Source of the DNA: a virus
Virus record (IMG/VR): IMGVR_UViG_3300045999_007288
Span: 1 to 64,000 of that record
DNA length: 64,000 bases
Reading direction: 5' to 3' (one strand)
The notes below the pieces were generated by a model. The model was not told where the DNA came from and ran no database searches. It saw only the letters and a program-made list of their open reading frames with translations. Positions 1 through 7,547 of this stretch are shown here, one piece after another (positions within the stretch are counted from its first letter, which is position 1; the number at the start of each line of letters is the position of its first letter). A program made the translations under genes and the position numbers.

Positions 1-1
1 C

Positions 2-520
2 AATCAGTATAACGGTGTAGCAGATGAGTTGCATACGCTGCAAGGTATCTTTGACAAAAAAGGCAAGATGGTTATTGATAAAAAAACCAAAGAGCCTAAG
101 GTTATTCCTAATCCCGAATGGATCTTATTTGAAAAATGTATGCGCGGTGACCCCACCGACAATGTGTTCAGTGCCTTTCCTGGTGTTCGTAAAACTAAAC
201 TAGAAGAAGCATACAACGATCGTGCCAACCGGGGGTTTGCGTGGAACAATCTCATGTTGCAATCTTGGACTGACCATAACGGTGTAGATCATAAAGTACT
301 CGACGACTATAATAGGAATCGTGTTCTAGTAGATTTAGCTGCTCAGCCCGACGATATTAAAATTAAGATTGCTGAAACCATTGCCAATGGCAGTGTGCGA
401 TTAAATCGACCAATGGTAGGAGCTCAGTTTCTAAAGTTCTGCGGTAAGTATGAACTTAATCGTTTAAGCGACAATGCCACAGCAATCAGCGATGTGTTGA
501 GTGCCAGCTATCCAGAATGA
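2..520 (+). CDS. rnh: RNase H-like 5'-3' flap nuclease, C-terminal part (partial, 5' end outside window)
   Basis: This is the C-terminal part of a T4 RNase H-type nuclease, which removes RNA primers and 5' flaps during lagging-strand synthesis. The frame is open from base 2 with no start, so the gene begins upstream. The visible landmark is the helix-three-turn-helix signature GDPTDNVFSAFPGVR, which binds DNA downstream of the metal site in FEN-1-like nucleases. The N-terminal acidic metal ligands are not in the window. The stop overlaps the next start by 4 bp (ATGA), suggesting translational coupling. The family call is fairly secure; the exact orthology is inferred from the H3TH motif and the T4-like context. 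Confidence 0.8.
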   Translation, partial: NQYNGVADELHTLQGIFDKKGKMVIDKKTKEPKVIPNPEWILFEKCMRGDPTDNVFSAFPGVRKTKLEEAYNDRANRGFAWNNLMLQSWTDHNGVDHKVLDDYNRNRVLVDLAAQPDDIKIKIAETIANGSVRLNRPMVGAQFLKFCGKYELNRLSDNATAISDVLSASYPE

Positions 521-732
521 TTAATATACAAGAATTATTAGATCAAGAAGCCGACTTAGCCAATACAGGACAAGCAGATAGTGAAGAAAGAAAAAAGATT
601 CATACGCTAATAAGACTTGCAAGAAATGAAGAAGTTCGCCCTCATTGTTTCGGTGACGATGACTGTTCTACTAGAATTTTATCCATGTGCCCATGGCGAA
701 TAGATTGCGGAGAAAATCAAAATTATGAATAA
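517..732 (+). CDS. small conserved phage protein with C-terminal cysteines
   Basis: A 71-residue protein of unknown function. It is rich in charged residues in the first half. The second half carries four cysteines arranged CFGDDDC and CPWRIDC, which could bind a metal ion. It starts inside the stop of the RNase H gene (ATGA) and its own end overlaps the next start by 8 bp, so it is read as part of one operon. I do not recognise the family. Confidence 0.6.
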   Translation: MINIQELLDQEADLANTGQADSEERKKIHTLIRLARNEEVRPHCFGDDDCSTRILSMCPWRIDCGENQNYE

Positions 733-949
733 AGAACTATTAAAGAACCTACAACTACAAGCGGGCGGTAGTCACTACCCCAGCATCAATCCAGAAATGC
801 AATTAGCGTTTGCTCGGCTAGTTGTAAACGAATGTATCGAAGCTGTTCGCAAAACAGATACGACTCATGCTTACACTACGTTTGACAAATCATTAATAGA
901 TGCTACAATTGAAAGATCTATTAAGTCAATTAAAGAAAAATTCAATTAA
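725..949 (+). CDS. small hypothetical protein
   Basis: A 74-residue protein of unknown function. The central stretch FARLVVNECIEAVRK is of a type I recall from many short T4-like phage proteins, where an ELIVRECA-like helix recurs. It overlaps the upstream gene and lies directly before the next start, so expression is probably coupled. No catalytic motif or membrane segment is seen. Confidence 0.55.
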   Translation: MNKELLKNLQLQAGGSHYPSINPEMQLAFARLVVNECIEAVRKTDTTHAYTTFDKSLIDATIERSIKSIKEKFN

Positions 950-950
950 A

Positions 951-1187
951 ATGGCATTTAAAAATCATCAAAGCCCGTTTCGTACTTTGCGATCAAAAGA
1001 TCCCAATTTCACGCTGACAGATGGACTACTAGTTACTCCAAGGGCTGGATTTGAAATCTCGTCCGGGTGCCCTTACAATTATCGAGAAATTATTCAGGAA
1101 TGCGTTCGCCATGGTTGGCTTAAACCTGTAGCGAATGTTTACGATCACGAATTAACTTTTGACGTATTAAAGGGAGTGACACAATGA
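951..1187 (+). CDS. small hypothetical protein
   Basis: A 78-residue protein of unknown function. The frame is open back to an ATG at 900, but that start would overlap the previous gene by 50 bp. The ATG at 951, just after the upstream stop, is the more economical choice. The C-terminal part (YREIIQECVRHGWLKPVA) is predicted to be helical. The stop overlaps the next ATG by 4 bp. Confidence 0.55.
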   Translation: MAFKNHQSPFRTLRSKDPNFTLTDGLLVTPRAGFEISSGCPYNYREIIQECVRHGWLKPVANVYDHELTFDVLKGVTQ

Positions 1188-1570
1188 AACTTATTGATGT
1201 AATTTTAGCCGCAGAAGGACGAGTCAGTGGGGGCAGCGAATATTGCTGGCACTGCTGGGGACAGAATGCAAGGTTCATGGAATTTGCCGATATCAATGGA
1301 CAAGAATTTTGTACTGCGGTATTTGACTGTAAGACTTACGATGTCTACGATATTCAAGTCTTTGTTCCGGGATCTGACCAATGTTTTATTTGGTGGAATC
1401 CTGAATTTAAAGAAGCTCATCACAACGAATCCAAAGTTCGCAACATTGACCCTTTAAGGGCCTATAGCAATATATTTTTTACCGAAGTAGACGAAAAAAC
1501 TATTATAGAATATCTTAAAGATATAACTGCCACAGTCTACGAACATTTGCCTCTATTAGAAACTGTATGA
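1184..1570 (+). CDS. hypothetical protein, aromatic- and cysteine-rich
   Basis: A 128-residue soluble protein of unknown function. It contains several Trp and Cys residues (CWHCWG near residue 21; CFIWWNPEF near residue 67), suggesting a compact mixed alpha/beta fold. Start and stop overlap both neighbours (ATGA type), which supports it as a genuine operon member. No recognised motif. Confidence 0.6.
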   Translation: MKLIDVILAAEGRVSGGSEYCWHCWGQNARFMEFADINGQEFCTAVFDCKTYDVYDIQVFVPGSDQCFIWWNPEFKEAHHNESKVRNIDPLRAYSNIFFTEVDEKTIIEYLKDITATVYEHLPLLETV

Positions 1571-1725
1571 AGTCATTTAGGAATTGGCTTAAAGATTTAT
1601 GGTATGAAAATCGAGAAGAACGTGCTTCTTGGGGAAACCCGGCTTTATCTTTAAAAGAATATTTTAATCAGTATAAATGGTGGCTGCGTCGAGAATATAG
1701 ATTCCAACAAAGGAATAACAAATGA
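1567..1725 (+). CDS. very small basic/aromatic protein (52 aa)
   Basis: A short frame of 52 residues (MKSFRNWLKDLWYENREER at the N-terminus), rich in Trp, Arg and Lys. It fills the gap between two well-supported genes and overlaps both by 4 bp (ATGA at 1567 and at 1722), the same coupling seen along this operon. AAGGA lies before the next start, inside its last codons. Function unknown; the call rests on context and spacing. Confidence 0.5.
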   Translation: MKSFRNWLKDLWYENREERASWGNPALSLKEYFNQYKWWLRREYRFQQRNNK

Positions 1726-2090
1726 TTGAAACTTTTATTTTTATTCTTGTTTTGTTACAAATCAAACACTGGTACATAGATTTTGTAAACCAAAATGATG
1801 AAGAAGTAAAACACAAAGGCATTTATCTCGACTGGCGAGGAGTTAAGCACAGTCTTAAGCACGGCATTGGGACTTTTGCTTGTTTATGGGCAGTAACCGG
1901 TTGGAGAACTATCGAGTTTGCATTTTTTATCGGCGTGCTAGATTTTATCTTGCATTATCATATCGACTGGGCAAAGATGAACTATGGTAATCGAGATATT
2001 ACCACTCCTCAGTTTTGGAATCATCTGGGACTAGATCAAATGGCACATCAACTTTGCTATATCGCATTCGCGGGACTTACAGTATTATGA
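1722..2090 (+). CDS. DUF3307-type membrane protein
   Basis: A 122-residue membrane protein with a hydrophobic N-terminus (about residues 3-15) and further hydrophobic segments near residues 47-75 and 105-120. The pattern of an early HWYIDFVNQ, then HGIGTF, then HYHIDWAK and a late LDQMAHQLCY matches the DUF3307 family of small phage and bacterial membrane proteins, whose function is unknown. Conserved His and Asp residues lie close to predicted helices. It overlaps both neighbours, so it belongs to the same early operon. The family call is from memory of the motif pattern. Confidence 0.65.
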   Translation: MIETFIFILVLLQIKHWYIDFVNQNDEEVKHKGIYLDWRGVKHSLKHGIGTFACLWAVTGWRTIEFAFFIGVLDFILHYHIDWAKMNYGNRDITTPQFWNHLGLDQMAHQLCYIAFAGLTVL

Positions 2091-2557
2091 ATGAATTAAT
2101 TGCTCGACCTATTATTAAAAACAAATATTGGATTGTAGAGTCAGAAGGCAATAAAGTTGCCACTATACAAGCTGTTGAAGACGGTGGTTTTGTGTATGTT
2201 TACAACAACGCACGTGAACGTTTTACTACAATTAAACTACTAAGCAAAGCTCGCAATGTGATCTTTGACAGTGCTGTAAAAAAAGAAAAACTTACACCAG
2301 AATATCATGAAGTATACGGTTACCCCGTAAGTAATAAACCATGGAATCTACTTTGGGACGTTAAGCACCAGTTTCCCATTTATACAAAAACCAACAAAAG
2401 TAAAAGTTATTATTGCGCTGGTTATTATATTATTAAATTTAATAATGGGTGGGTCAAAAGTTATTGTCCAAAATTTATTACATTAAACCGCTACGATTTT
2501 CAAGGTCCGTTTAAAACTAAAACAGACATGCAGGATGCACTAAAGGCGGTAAAATAA
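2087..2557 (+). CDS. conserved phage hypothetical protein
   Basis: A 156-residue protein of unknown function, likely conserved in T4-like marine phages. The frame is open back to 2015, but the ATG at 2087 overlaps the previous stop by 4 bp and avoids a long overlap, so I prefer it. The C-terminal half has the pattern HQFPIYTKTNKSKSYYCAG followed by CPKFITLNRYDFQGPFKT, basic and aromatic and probably mostly beta. The stop touches the next ATG. Confidence 0.6.
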   Translation: MNELIARPIIKNKYWIVESEGNKVATIQAVEDGGFVYVYNNARERFTTIKLLSKARNVIFDSAVKKEKLTPEYHEVYGYPVSNKPWNLLWDVKHQFPIYTKTNKSKSYYCAGYYIIKFNNGWVKSYCPKFITLNRYDFQGPFKTKTDMQDALKAVK

Positions 2558-2787
2558 TGAATGACACTAATTTAAGTCTGCATTTAAAAAATTTCAACGA
2601 CAAAGTTAAATTAATGAATCAGACCGGTGGAAGAAATCTTATGCTAACTGCTAACGAAGCAAGAAGTCTTCATTCCGATTTGTTTGATTTGCTAAATCAT
2701 TGTTCCACATTAAGCAAACAACTTGCAGCAGCAAAATCAGGGGATTCAGTAATCAGTATTGCTGTAGATGGGGGTGGATTTAAATAA
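2557..2787 (+). CDS. small hypothetical protein
   Basis: A 76-residue protein of unknown function, largely helical (KVKLMNQTGGRNLMLTAN then EARSLHSDLFDLLNHCSTL), ending in a glycine-rich tail. It starts one base into the upstream stop codon (TAATGA), consistent with coupled translation. The pattern resembles short proteins I recall from cyanophage genomes; no function is known to me. Confidence 0.55.
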   Translation: MNDTNLSLHLKNFNDKVKLMNQTGGRNLMLTANEARSLHSDLFDLLNHCSTLSKQLAAAKSGDSVISIAVDGGGFK

Positions 2788-2803
2788 TCTACGTACATTA
2801 AGA

Positions 2804-2811
2804 GATAAATA
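2804..2811 (+). promoter_or_regulatory. candidate late promoter element GATAAATA
   Basis: GATAAATA lies 19 bp before the ATG of the gene at 2830 and is followed by TTATTAG. It matches the NATAAATA elements ahead of the virion genes on the other strand. Similar sequences precede the genes at 7571 and 8048. Confidence 0.4.
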
Positions 2812-2829
2812 TTATTAGTTGATAAATCT

Positions 2830-3117
2830 ATGAGCAGACCTAAACCAAATGTATTAATCGAACATGTAAATAAATCTACCTACAAGAGTGAGCAAATTCT
2901 CAGTAGCGAAGGCATTTGGGCAGTATTTTATGATAATCAACCAATCAATTTGAAAAGCGGTAATATGCTAGTCAATTATCCAGGTCCTAAATATAAAAAG
3001 ACTTCGTTCTCAAATAAGGGACATGCCATTAATCTTTGCAAAAAACTAAACACTTTATTCAAAACAGATTTATTCTCTGTGGTATTAATGAAAAGTGGTA
3101 ACAAAATCTACCCTTAA
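2830..3117 (+). CDS. conserved small phage protein
   Basis: A 95-residue basic protein of unknown function. Features seen are MSRPKPNVLIEHVNKSTYKS at the start and KYKKTSFSNKGHAINLCKKL in the second half. I recall similar proteins in cyanophages, where they are also unassigned. A GATAAATA element just upstream suggests it may also be transcribed late. Confidence 0.6.
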   Translation: MSRPKPNVLIEHVNKSTYKSEQILSSEGIWAVFYDNQPINLKSGNMLVNYPGPKYKKTSFSNKGHAINLCKKLNTLFKTDLFSVVLMKSGNKIYP

Positions 3118-3469
3118 ACGATTTACACAAACTCAGCTGACTCAGATGTTTGCTGAAATGTCAAAGCAACATCCCAGTAAGTTAAGTTACATTATTTGGA
3201 ATAATCCCAAAGATCCCGCTAGTCTAAGATTAAGCCTTGCAGGATTTAAATTTCTCTCCACAGATCTCAAATTAAAATCCTATAAGTTTGAATTTGATCA
3301 ACCGTTGGCCAATAAACATTTACTTCAACTTGAGCGATTCTTTCAAGGTATGTATTACCTTATCGGTGCCCATAAAATTGTAGTTTTCGACGAGCAAGAA
3401 GCTGCCATGTTAAGCCTTATGGACGGCGATCTCAAAAAATACCTAGCTAATCTAGAAAATAATACTTAA
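3095..3469 (+). CDS. hypothetical protein
   Basis: A 124-residue protein of unknown function. The frame opens with GTG at 3095, overlapping the previous gene by 23 bp. The first in-frame ATG is about 19 residues later, so the exact start is uncertain. The sequence is mixed alpha/beta with no recognised motif. It is the last gene before a hairpin and a fresh promoter, so it probably closes the first transcription unit. Confidence 0.5.
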   Translation: MVTKSTLKRFTQTQLTQMFAEMSKQHPSKLSYIIWNNPKDPASLRLSLAGFKFLSTDLKLKSYKFEFDQPLANKHLLQLERFFQGMYYLIGAHKIVVFDEQEAAMLSLMDGDLKKYLANLENNT

Positions 3470-3481
3470 TTAGTACTACAA

Positions 3482-3509
3482 TTGTTGTAAAAATACAACA
3501 AAAATTTTG
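3482..3509 (+). terminator. possible weak terminator hairpin
   Basis: An 8-bp perfect stem (TTGTTGTA / TACAACAA) with an AAAA loop, followed after three A by TTTT. It sits between the gene ending at 3469 and the promoter at 3511. The stem is AT-rich and the T-run is short, so termination would be partial at best. Confidence 0.4.
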
Positions 3510-3510
3510 G

Positions 3511-3539
3511 TTGCTCGAAAATCTCAATTTTGCTATAAT
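3511..3539 (+). promoter_or_regulatory. sigma70-like promoter
   Basis: -35 TTGCTC (3511-3516), a 17-bp spacer and a perfect -10 TATAAT (3534-3539). It lies directly after a hairpin and about 30 bp before the gene at 3570. The 36-bp core is repeated almost exactly at 3868-3903. Confidence 0.7.
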
Positions 3540-3569
3540 ATTGATATTGTAGTTAACAAGGAGTTCAAG

Positions 3570-3854
3570 TTGAACCAATTGACCCAGATTCAGCAAGTTA
3601 ATCAAGCTATTATGTTTGGCGATTTTACCGACACCGAACTGACCAGCATTCTTAGTGCCGTACAATTTGCCAAGTCTCAACTTCGTAAAGATAAAATTCG
3701 TTCTATCAAGTTGGGCGATAATGTTCGTTTTACTAGTACTAAACGCGGTATGACTATCACTGGCACTGTAGACAAGATTGCTATTAAATTTGTAACAGTT
3801 CGTAGTCCGCAGGGCCTGTGGAAAGTGCCTGCTAACATGCTGGAAGTTGTTTAA
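3570..3854 (+). CDS. small protein with SH3-like C-terminal half
   Basis: A 94-residue protein of unknown function. I place the start at the TTG at 3570 because AAGGAG lies 6 bp upstream and the promoter ends at 3539; the frame is open further back to 3507. The C-terminal half (LGDNVRFTSTKRGMTITG, then TVRSPQGLWKVPANML) has the spacing of an SH3-like or KOW-type beta barrel. Such barrels often bind nucleic acid or ribosomes, so an RNA-related role is possible but unproven. The stop codon lies inside the hairpin that precedes the next promoter. Confidence 0.6.
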   Translation: MNQLTQIQQVNQAIMFGDFTDTELTSILSAVQFAKSQLRKDKIRSIKLGDNVRFTSTKRGMTITGTVDKIAIKFVTVRSPQGLWKVPANMLEVV

Positions 3855-3870
3855 AAACAACACATTTTTT
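3846..3870 (+). terminator. possible weak terminator hairpin
   Basis: A short stem GTTGTT / AACAAC with a TAAA loop that contains the stop codon of the upstream gene, followed by ACA and six T. It is immediately upstream of the second copy of the promoter cassette. Confidence 0.4.
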
Positions 3871-3872
3871 GG

Positions 3873-3901
3873 TTGTCCAAAAATCCCAATTTTGCTATAA
3901 T
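3873..3901 (+). promoter_or_regulatory. sigma70-like promoter (second copy of cassette)
   Basis: -35 TTGTCC (3873-3878), a 17-bp spacer and TATAAT (3896-3901). It drives the gene at 3935, which has its own purine-rich ribosome site (CGGAG). The region is nearly identical to the promoter at 3511-3539. Confidence 0.7.
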
Positions 3902-3934
3902 AGTGGCATACAGTAACAAAACGGAGTAAACGAA

Positions 3935-4360
3935 ATGGCTTATGTTTCTCAAGAACGTAAACAATCCCTGGCCCCTGCTATCAAGGCTGTCTTGAAAAAG
4001 TATGGCGTCAAAGGCTCTTTGTCAATTCGGACTCATTCGTCTTTGGTTCTGACTATCAAGTCAGGAAAGATTGATTTCATCGAAAATTTCATTGATACTG
4101 ATGCGACCAAACCCTACGCTAAACATATGTCCGGGGATGAAATTGAGCGTCTTCGTAAGAATAAATGCGTGGATGTAAACCCTTATTGGTATCATGAGCA
4201 CTTTTCAGGTAAGGCTAAAAACTTTCTGAAAGAGGTACTGGCTGCTATGAACAAAGGCAACCACGATAATTCAGACGCCATGACTGACTACTTCGATGTG
4301 GGGTGGTACGTGGACGTGAACATCGGTCGCTGGAATCAGCCCTATGTCTATGTTGCATAA
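3935..4360 (+). CDS. conserved phage hypothetical protein, possibly LPD29-like
   Basis: A 141-residue protein with its own strong promoter. It begins with a basic helix and then SIRTHSSLVLTIKSGKIDF, followed by a tryptophan/tyrosine-rich half (YFDVGWYVDVNIGRWNQPY near the end). The arrangement resembles the LPD29-type domains found in phage and mobile-element polyvalent proteins, but I hold that loosely. Function unknown. A dedicated promoter for one small gene suggests it is made early and in quantity. Confidence 0.55.
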   Translation: MAYVSQERKQSLAPAIKAVLKKYGVKGSLSIRTHSSLVLTIKSGKIDFIENFIDTDATKPYAKHMSGDEIERLRKNKCVDVNPYWYHEHFSGKAKNFLKEVLAAMNKGNHDNSDAMTDYFDVGWYVDVNIGRWNQPYVYVA

Positions 4361-4366
4361 TAACAA

Positions 4367-4395
4367 CAGACAATAATTCAAGTTTCAGATATAAT
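4367..4395 (+). promoter_or_regulatory. sigma70-like promoter
   Basis: -35 CAGACA (4367-4372), 17-bp spacer, -10 TATAAT (4390-4395). The AAAGGAG ribosome site and the ATG at 4425 follow, so it serves the AAA ATPase gene. Confidence 0.6.
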
Positions 4396-4424
4396 ATACT
4401 TTTACATCACAAAGGAGTTTTTAA

Positions 4425-5534
4425 ATGGCTAAAGAGACTGTAACCGAAAGCCGCACTGTTACCAGCGATGGTGCTCGTCGTGCTATTCTTAAATGTTTCA
4501 AGAAAAAGCGTCCGGCTTTTCTTTGGGGCCCTCCAGGCATTGGCAAGTCTGAGGTAATCGAAGGTATTGCTCGAGATTTGGGCGGTGCGTACATCGACCT
4601 GCGTCTTGCACAGATGGAACCCACTGACCTACGCGGTATTCCATACTTCAACAAAGAGCTGGGTAAAATGGATTGGGCGCCTCCCATCGATTTGCCTGAC
4701 GAAGAGTTCGCTAAACAGTATCCCTACGTGGTCCTGTTTATGGACGAAATGAACAGCGCCGCTCCTAGCATTCAGGCAGCAGCCTATCAGCTGATTCTTA
4801 ATCGCCGAATCGGCAAATATATTTTGCCCGACAATGTTGTTATGGTTGCCGCAGGTAACCGTGAAAGCGACAAGGGTGTTACCTTCCGCATGCCTGCTCC
4901 GTTGGCAAATCGTTTCATGCATTTTGAAATGCGTGTCGACCATGGCTCATGGGAGACTTGGGCAGTTAACAACAAAATCCACAAAGACGTGGTGGGTTAC
5001 ATCGGTTTTGCTAAACAAGACCTCTACGACTTTGATCCTCGTTCTAGCTCGCGTTCGTTTGCTACTCCACGTAGCTGGACCTTCGTCAGCGAAATTCTTG
5101 AAGATGAGGACACTTCAGATTCTGAATTGATCGATTTGGTTGCAGGTGCAGTTGGCGAAGGTGTTGCAGTTAAGTTTATGGCCCATCGCAAAGTTGCAGG
5201 ACAACTGCCTAAGCCTGCAGACATTTTGTCTGGCAAGGTTACTGAACTCAAAGTAAAAGAGATCAGTGCCATGTATTCGCTGACTATTGCTATGTGCTAC
5301 GAGCTCCAAGATGTTGCCAAGAAAGAAGGCGGCAAACCTTCCGCAGAATGGCATTCAATGAGTGACAACTTCTTTAAGTTCATGATGGATAATTTTACCA
5401 CTGAGCTTACTGTTATGGGTGCTCGTGTTGCGTTGACTACTTACAACCTGCCCTTTGTTCCTGGCAAGTTGAAGAACTTTGACGAGTTCCATAAGCGTTT
5501 TGGTAAGTACATCGTGGCAGCTAGCCAGAAATAA
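4425..5534 (+). CDS. MoxR-type AAA+ ATPase
   Basis: A 369-residue AAA+ ATPase of the MoxR branch. Walker A GPPGIGKS is at residues 35-42, Walker B FMDE at 105-108, and a sensor-1 asparagine sits in AAGNRES near 145. MoxR ATPases use ATP to remodel or activate partner proteins, commonly through a VWA-domain partner. That partner is encoded nearby at 5951, separated by one small gene. The gene has its own promoter and a strong AAAGGAG site. Homologous ATPase/VWA pairs occur in other T4-like phages to my knowledge, but the remodelled target is unknown. The length is normal for the family and the motifs look intact. Confidence 0.85.
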   Translation: MAKETVTESRTVTSDGARRAILKCFKKKRPAFLWGPPGIGKSEVIEGIARDLGGAYIDLRLAQMEPTDLRGIPYFNKELGKMDWAPPIDLPDEEFAKQYPYVVLFMDEMNSAAPSIQAAAYQLILNRRIGKYILPDNVVMVAAGNRESDKGVTFRMPAPLANRFMHFEMRVDHGSWETWAVNNKIHKDVVGYIGFAKQDLYDFDPRSSSRSFATPRSWTFVSEILEDEDTSDSELIDLVAGAVGEGVAVKFMAHRKVAGQLPKPADILSGKVTELKVKEISAMYSLTIAMCYELQDVAKKEGGKPSAEWHSMSDNFFKFMMDNFTTELTVMGARVALTTYNLPFVPGKLKNFDEFHKRFGKYIVAASQK

Positions 5535-5588
5535 AGTTAAAGGGAGGCAGGGTTTTACTCCTTTCACCGTAAGTCCTCCCGAATTATT

Positions 5589-5888
5589 ATGAAATTTAGA
5601 CTCGACAAATTAGATGGTCGCCATAAAGGTAGTAGCCTATTTACTCATAGGGTCTTTGTGCAAGGGCCTAAATTAGAAAAATGTAAAGATTTTTTAAAAC
5701 TTAGGCAATGGTGTTGGGAAACTTGGGGCCCGAGTTGTGAGCGAGAAATTTATCTATCTCTTGCACTTAATAATATCGATGACCGACCACGTGGGTGGGC
5801 TTGGCACTACGAAGATAATTATACAGAATGTTACATCTATCTGACAGGCTCGCAGCAGTTGGAATTTTTCACACTTAAATGGTTATAA
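5589..5888 (+). CDS. small hypothetical protein ending in FFTLKWL
   Basis: A 99-residue protein of unknown function. It contains many Trp residues (QWCWETWG near residue 40; GWAWHYED near 68) and ends in LEFFTLKWL. The same C-terminal pattern recurs in the genes at 7236 and 11684, suggesting a dispersed paralogous family. It lies between the MoxR ATPase and its VWA partner. Confidence 0.55.
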   Translation: MKFRLDKLDGRHKGSSLFTHRVFVQGPKLEKCKDFLKLRQWCWETWGPSCEREIYLSLALNNIDDRPRGWAWHYEDNYTECYIYLTGSQQLEFFTLKWL

Positions 5889-5897
5889 AAATTACTT

Positions 5898-5926
5898 TTG
5901 ACAATAAATCCAATTTCAAATATAAT
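5898..5926 (+). promoter_or_regulatory. consensus sigma70 promoter
   Basis: A perfect TTGACA (5898-5903), 17-bp spacer and perfect TATAAT (5921-5926). It is followed by AAGGAG and the ATG at 5951 of the VWA protein. This is the best match to the host consensus on the left arm. Confidence 0.8.
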
Positions 5927-5950
5927 ATAAGAATAAACAAGGAGTACTAA

Positions 5951-7249
5951 ATGGCTACTACATCAAGCGAAAAGAAAAGCGAACATAAACTTGCAGGTCA
6001 ATTGACTGAGAATACAGACCCTCGCCTAGACGCCACAGTGCGTGAAAAACTTGTTACTGCCCGAATTGGTCTCCTTCTTCGTGCGCCCTTTTTTGGCAAT
6101 CTTGCTACTCGCCTAAAATTGGTTAATGCAGATAGTTGGCTGGGCACTGCGGCCACCGATGGTCGTAACTTTTATTACAATACTGAATTTGTAAACAAAC
6201 TCAAACCCAAGGAAGTCGAGTTCCTTTTTGGACACGAAGTCCTACATAACGTATATGACCATATCGGCCGTACTGGCGACTTCCGTGACCGTCGCTTGTT
6301 TAACTGCGCCGCAGATTTTTGTGTAAACAGTGACCTTATCGAACAAAAGATTGGTGATAAGATTACTCCTTGCCTCTACGATCCAAAATACAAAGGTTGG
6401 AGTGCTGAAGAAGTCTACGACGACCTTTACGAAAAAGCAGAAAAAATCGACATCAGTGACCTTCTTCAGCAAGTGTTGGACGAGCACATGGACGGAGACG
6501 AGCAGTCCGACGGAGACGGTGAAGGCGAAGACGGCGATAAAAAAGGCAAAGGTCGTCCTCGCTTGAGCGAAGAAGAAAAGCGTCAGATCAAAGACGAAAT
6601 TCGTGAAGCACTGTTGCAGGCTGCTCAGGCTGTGGGCACAGGAAACTTGCCAGGTGGTGTTAAGCGTCTTATTAAAGATCTCACTAAACCCGTGGTGAAC
6701 TGGCGTGAACTGTTGCAACAACAAATTCAAAGCACCGTAAAAGATGACTTTAGCTGGATGCGTCCTAACCGTCGTGGCTGGCACATGGATGCAGTTATGC
6801 CAGGCATGAAGCCAGGCACCCAAATTGATGTCTGTGTTGCTATCGACACTTCAGGTTCTATCAGCGAAAAAGATCTTAAAGACTTCTTGAGCGAAGTTAA
6901 AGGTATCATGGAGTCCTACGACGAGTATAAGATTCGTGTTATTACATGGGATACCTCAGTGTATAACCCTGAAGAATTTACCAGTGACAACATGTCAGAT
7001 ATTACCAGCTATACTCCCGGTGGCGGCGGTGGCACTGATCCACATTGTGTTTGGGAATGGCTCAAAGACAACGACATCGAGCCTAAGAAGTTGATTATGT
7101 TTACTGACTTTTGCTTCTTCGGCTGGGATCCTGCCAGTGTTCAAGACTACTGTGACACTGTTTGGGTTATCAAAGGCAACAGAGATGCAGAGCCTGAGTT
7201 TGGTGTTTGGGCTCATTACGAAGAGGCAAAAAAACATGCTCATGCATAA
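5951..7249 (+). CDS. putative metallopeptidase with C-terminal VWA domain (DUF2201-like)
   Basis: A 432-residue two-domain protein. The N-terminal half carries HEVLH (residues 95-99) and a further His at 104, the zinc-peptidase-like signature of the DUF2201 family. A charged Asp/Glu/Gly-rich linker (about 180-205) separates it from a von Willebrand A domain with an intact metal-adhesion motif DTSGS (about 299-303) and a glycine-rich stretch near 350. VWA domains of this type pair with MoxR ATPases, and one is encoded at 4425. I infer an ATPase-VWA complex that remodels or cleaves a host or phage protein. Whether the HExxH site is active is unknown. The gene has its own consensus promoter. Confidence 0.8.
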   Translation: MATTSSEKKSEHKLAGQLTENTDPRLDATVREKLVTARIGLLLRAPFFGNLATRLKLVNADSWLGTAATDGRNFYYNTEFVNKLKPKEVEFLFGHEVLHNVYDHIGRTGDFRDRRLFNCAADFCVNSDLIEQKIGDKITPCLYDPKYKGWSAEEVYDDLYEKAEKIDISDLLQQVLDEHMDGDEQSDGDGEGEDGDKKGKGRPRLSEEEKRQIKDEIREALLQAAQAVGTGNLPGGVKRLIKDLTKPVVNWRELLQQQIQSTVKDDFSWMRPNRRGWHMDAVMPGMKPGTQIDVCVAIDTSGSISEKDLKDFLSEVKGIMESYDEYKIRVITWDTSVYNPEEFTSDNMSDITSYTPGGGGGTDPHCVWEWLKDNDIEPKKLIMFTDFCFFGWDPASVQDYCDTVWVIKGNRDAEPEFGVWAHYEEAKKHAHA

Positions 7250-7526
7250 AAATATTACCACCATTGACAAAGATATTGTCAATGATATTTTGGATACCAT
7301 GGCAAATGATGTATCAAAAGAAATTGATTTTGATTGTCTAGTAGAATGTCTGTCTAGTTGCGGATGGGCTATGGTAGATCTTCCGCCATTTGATAGTCGA
7401 TATAAAGTTAACGATATTGTAGATTGGGCATATCATCACTGCGGCGGCGAATTTGAAAATTTTGGTGTACGTTTTATTTTTGAAGATAAAAAGGATGCTA
7501 CGCTATTTGCGTTAAAATGGTTATAA
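7236..7526 (+). CDS. small hypothetical protein ending in ALKWL
   Basis: A 96-residue acidic protein of unknown function. The frame is open back to 7137, but the ATG at 7236 has a GAGG site 9 bp upstream and only a 14-bp overlap with the VWA gene, so I prefer it. It ends with FEDKKDATLFALKWL, like the C-termini of the proteins at 5589 and 11684. Confidence 0.55.
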   Translation: MLMHKNITTIDKDIVNDILDTMANDVSKEIDFDCLVECLSSCGWAMVDLPPFDSRYKVNDIVDWAYHHCGGEFENFGVRFIFEDKKDATLFALKWL

Positions 7527-7540
7527 CATCTTACTAAGAC

Positions 7541-7547
7541 TTAAATA
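7541..7547 (+). promoter_or_regulatory. candidate late-type promoter element TTAAATA
   Basis: TTAAATATTGTTAGTG sits 24 bp before the ATG at 7571, with a GAAGG ribosome site between. It resembles the GATAAATATTATTAG before the gene at 2830 and the element in the hairpin loop at 9042. The match to the late consensus is imperfect. Confidence 0.3.

Noticed and set aside
5541-5580. GGGAGG and CCTCCC around a 27-base loop after the MoxR gene
   Set aside because: The stem is short, the loop long and there is no T-run after it. A terminator or attenuator cannot be supported by eye, though an alternative pairing with ACTCCTTT exists.
6242-6823. A 193-residue frame on the minus strand opposite the VWA gene
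   Set aside because: It is antisense to a gene with clear motifs, its sequence is Phe/Val-rich as expected from reversed Lys/Glu/Asp codons, and no promoter faces it.
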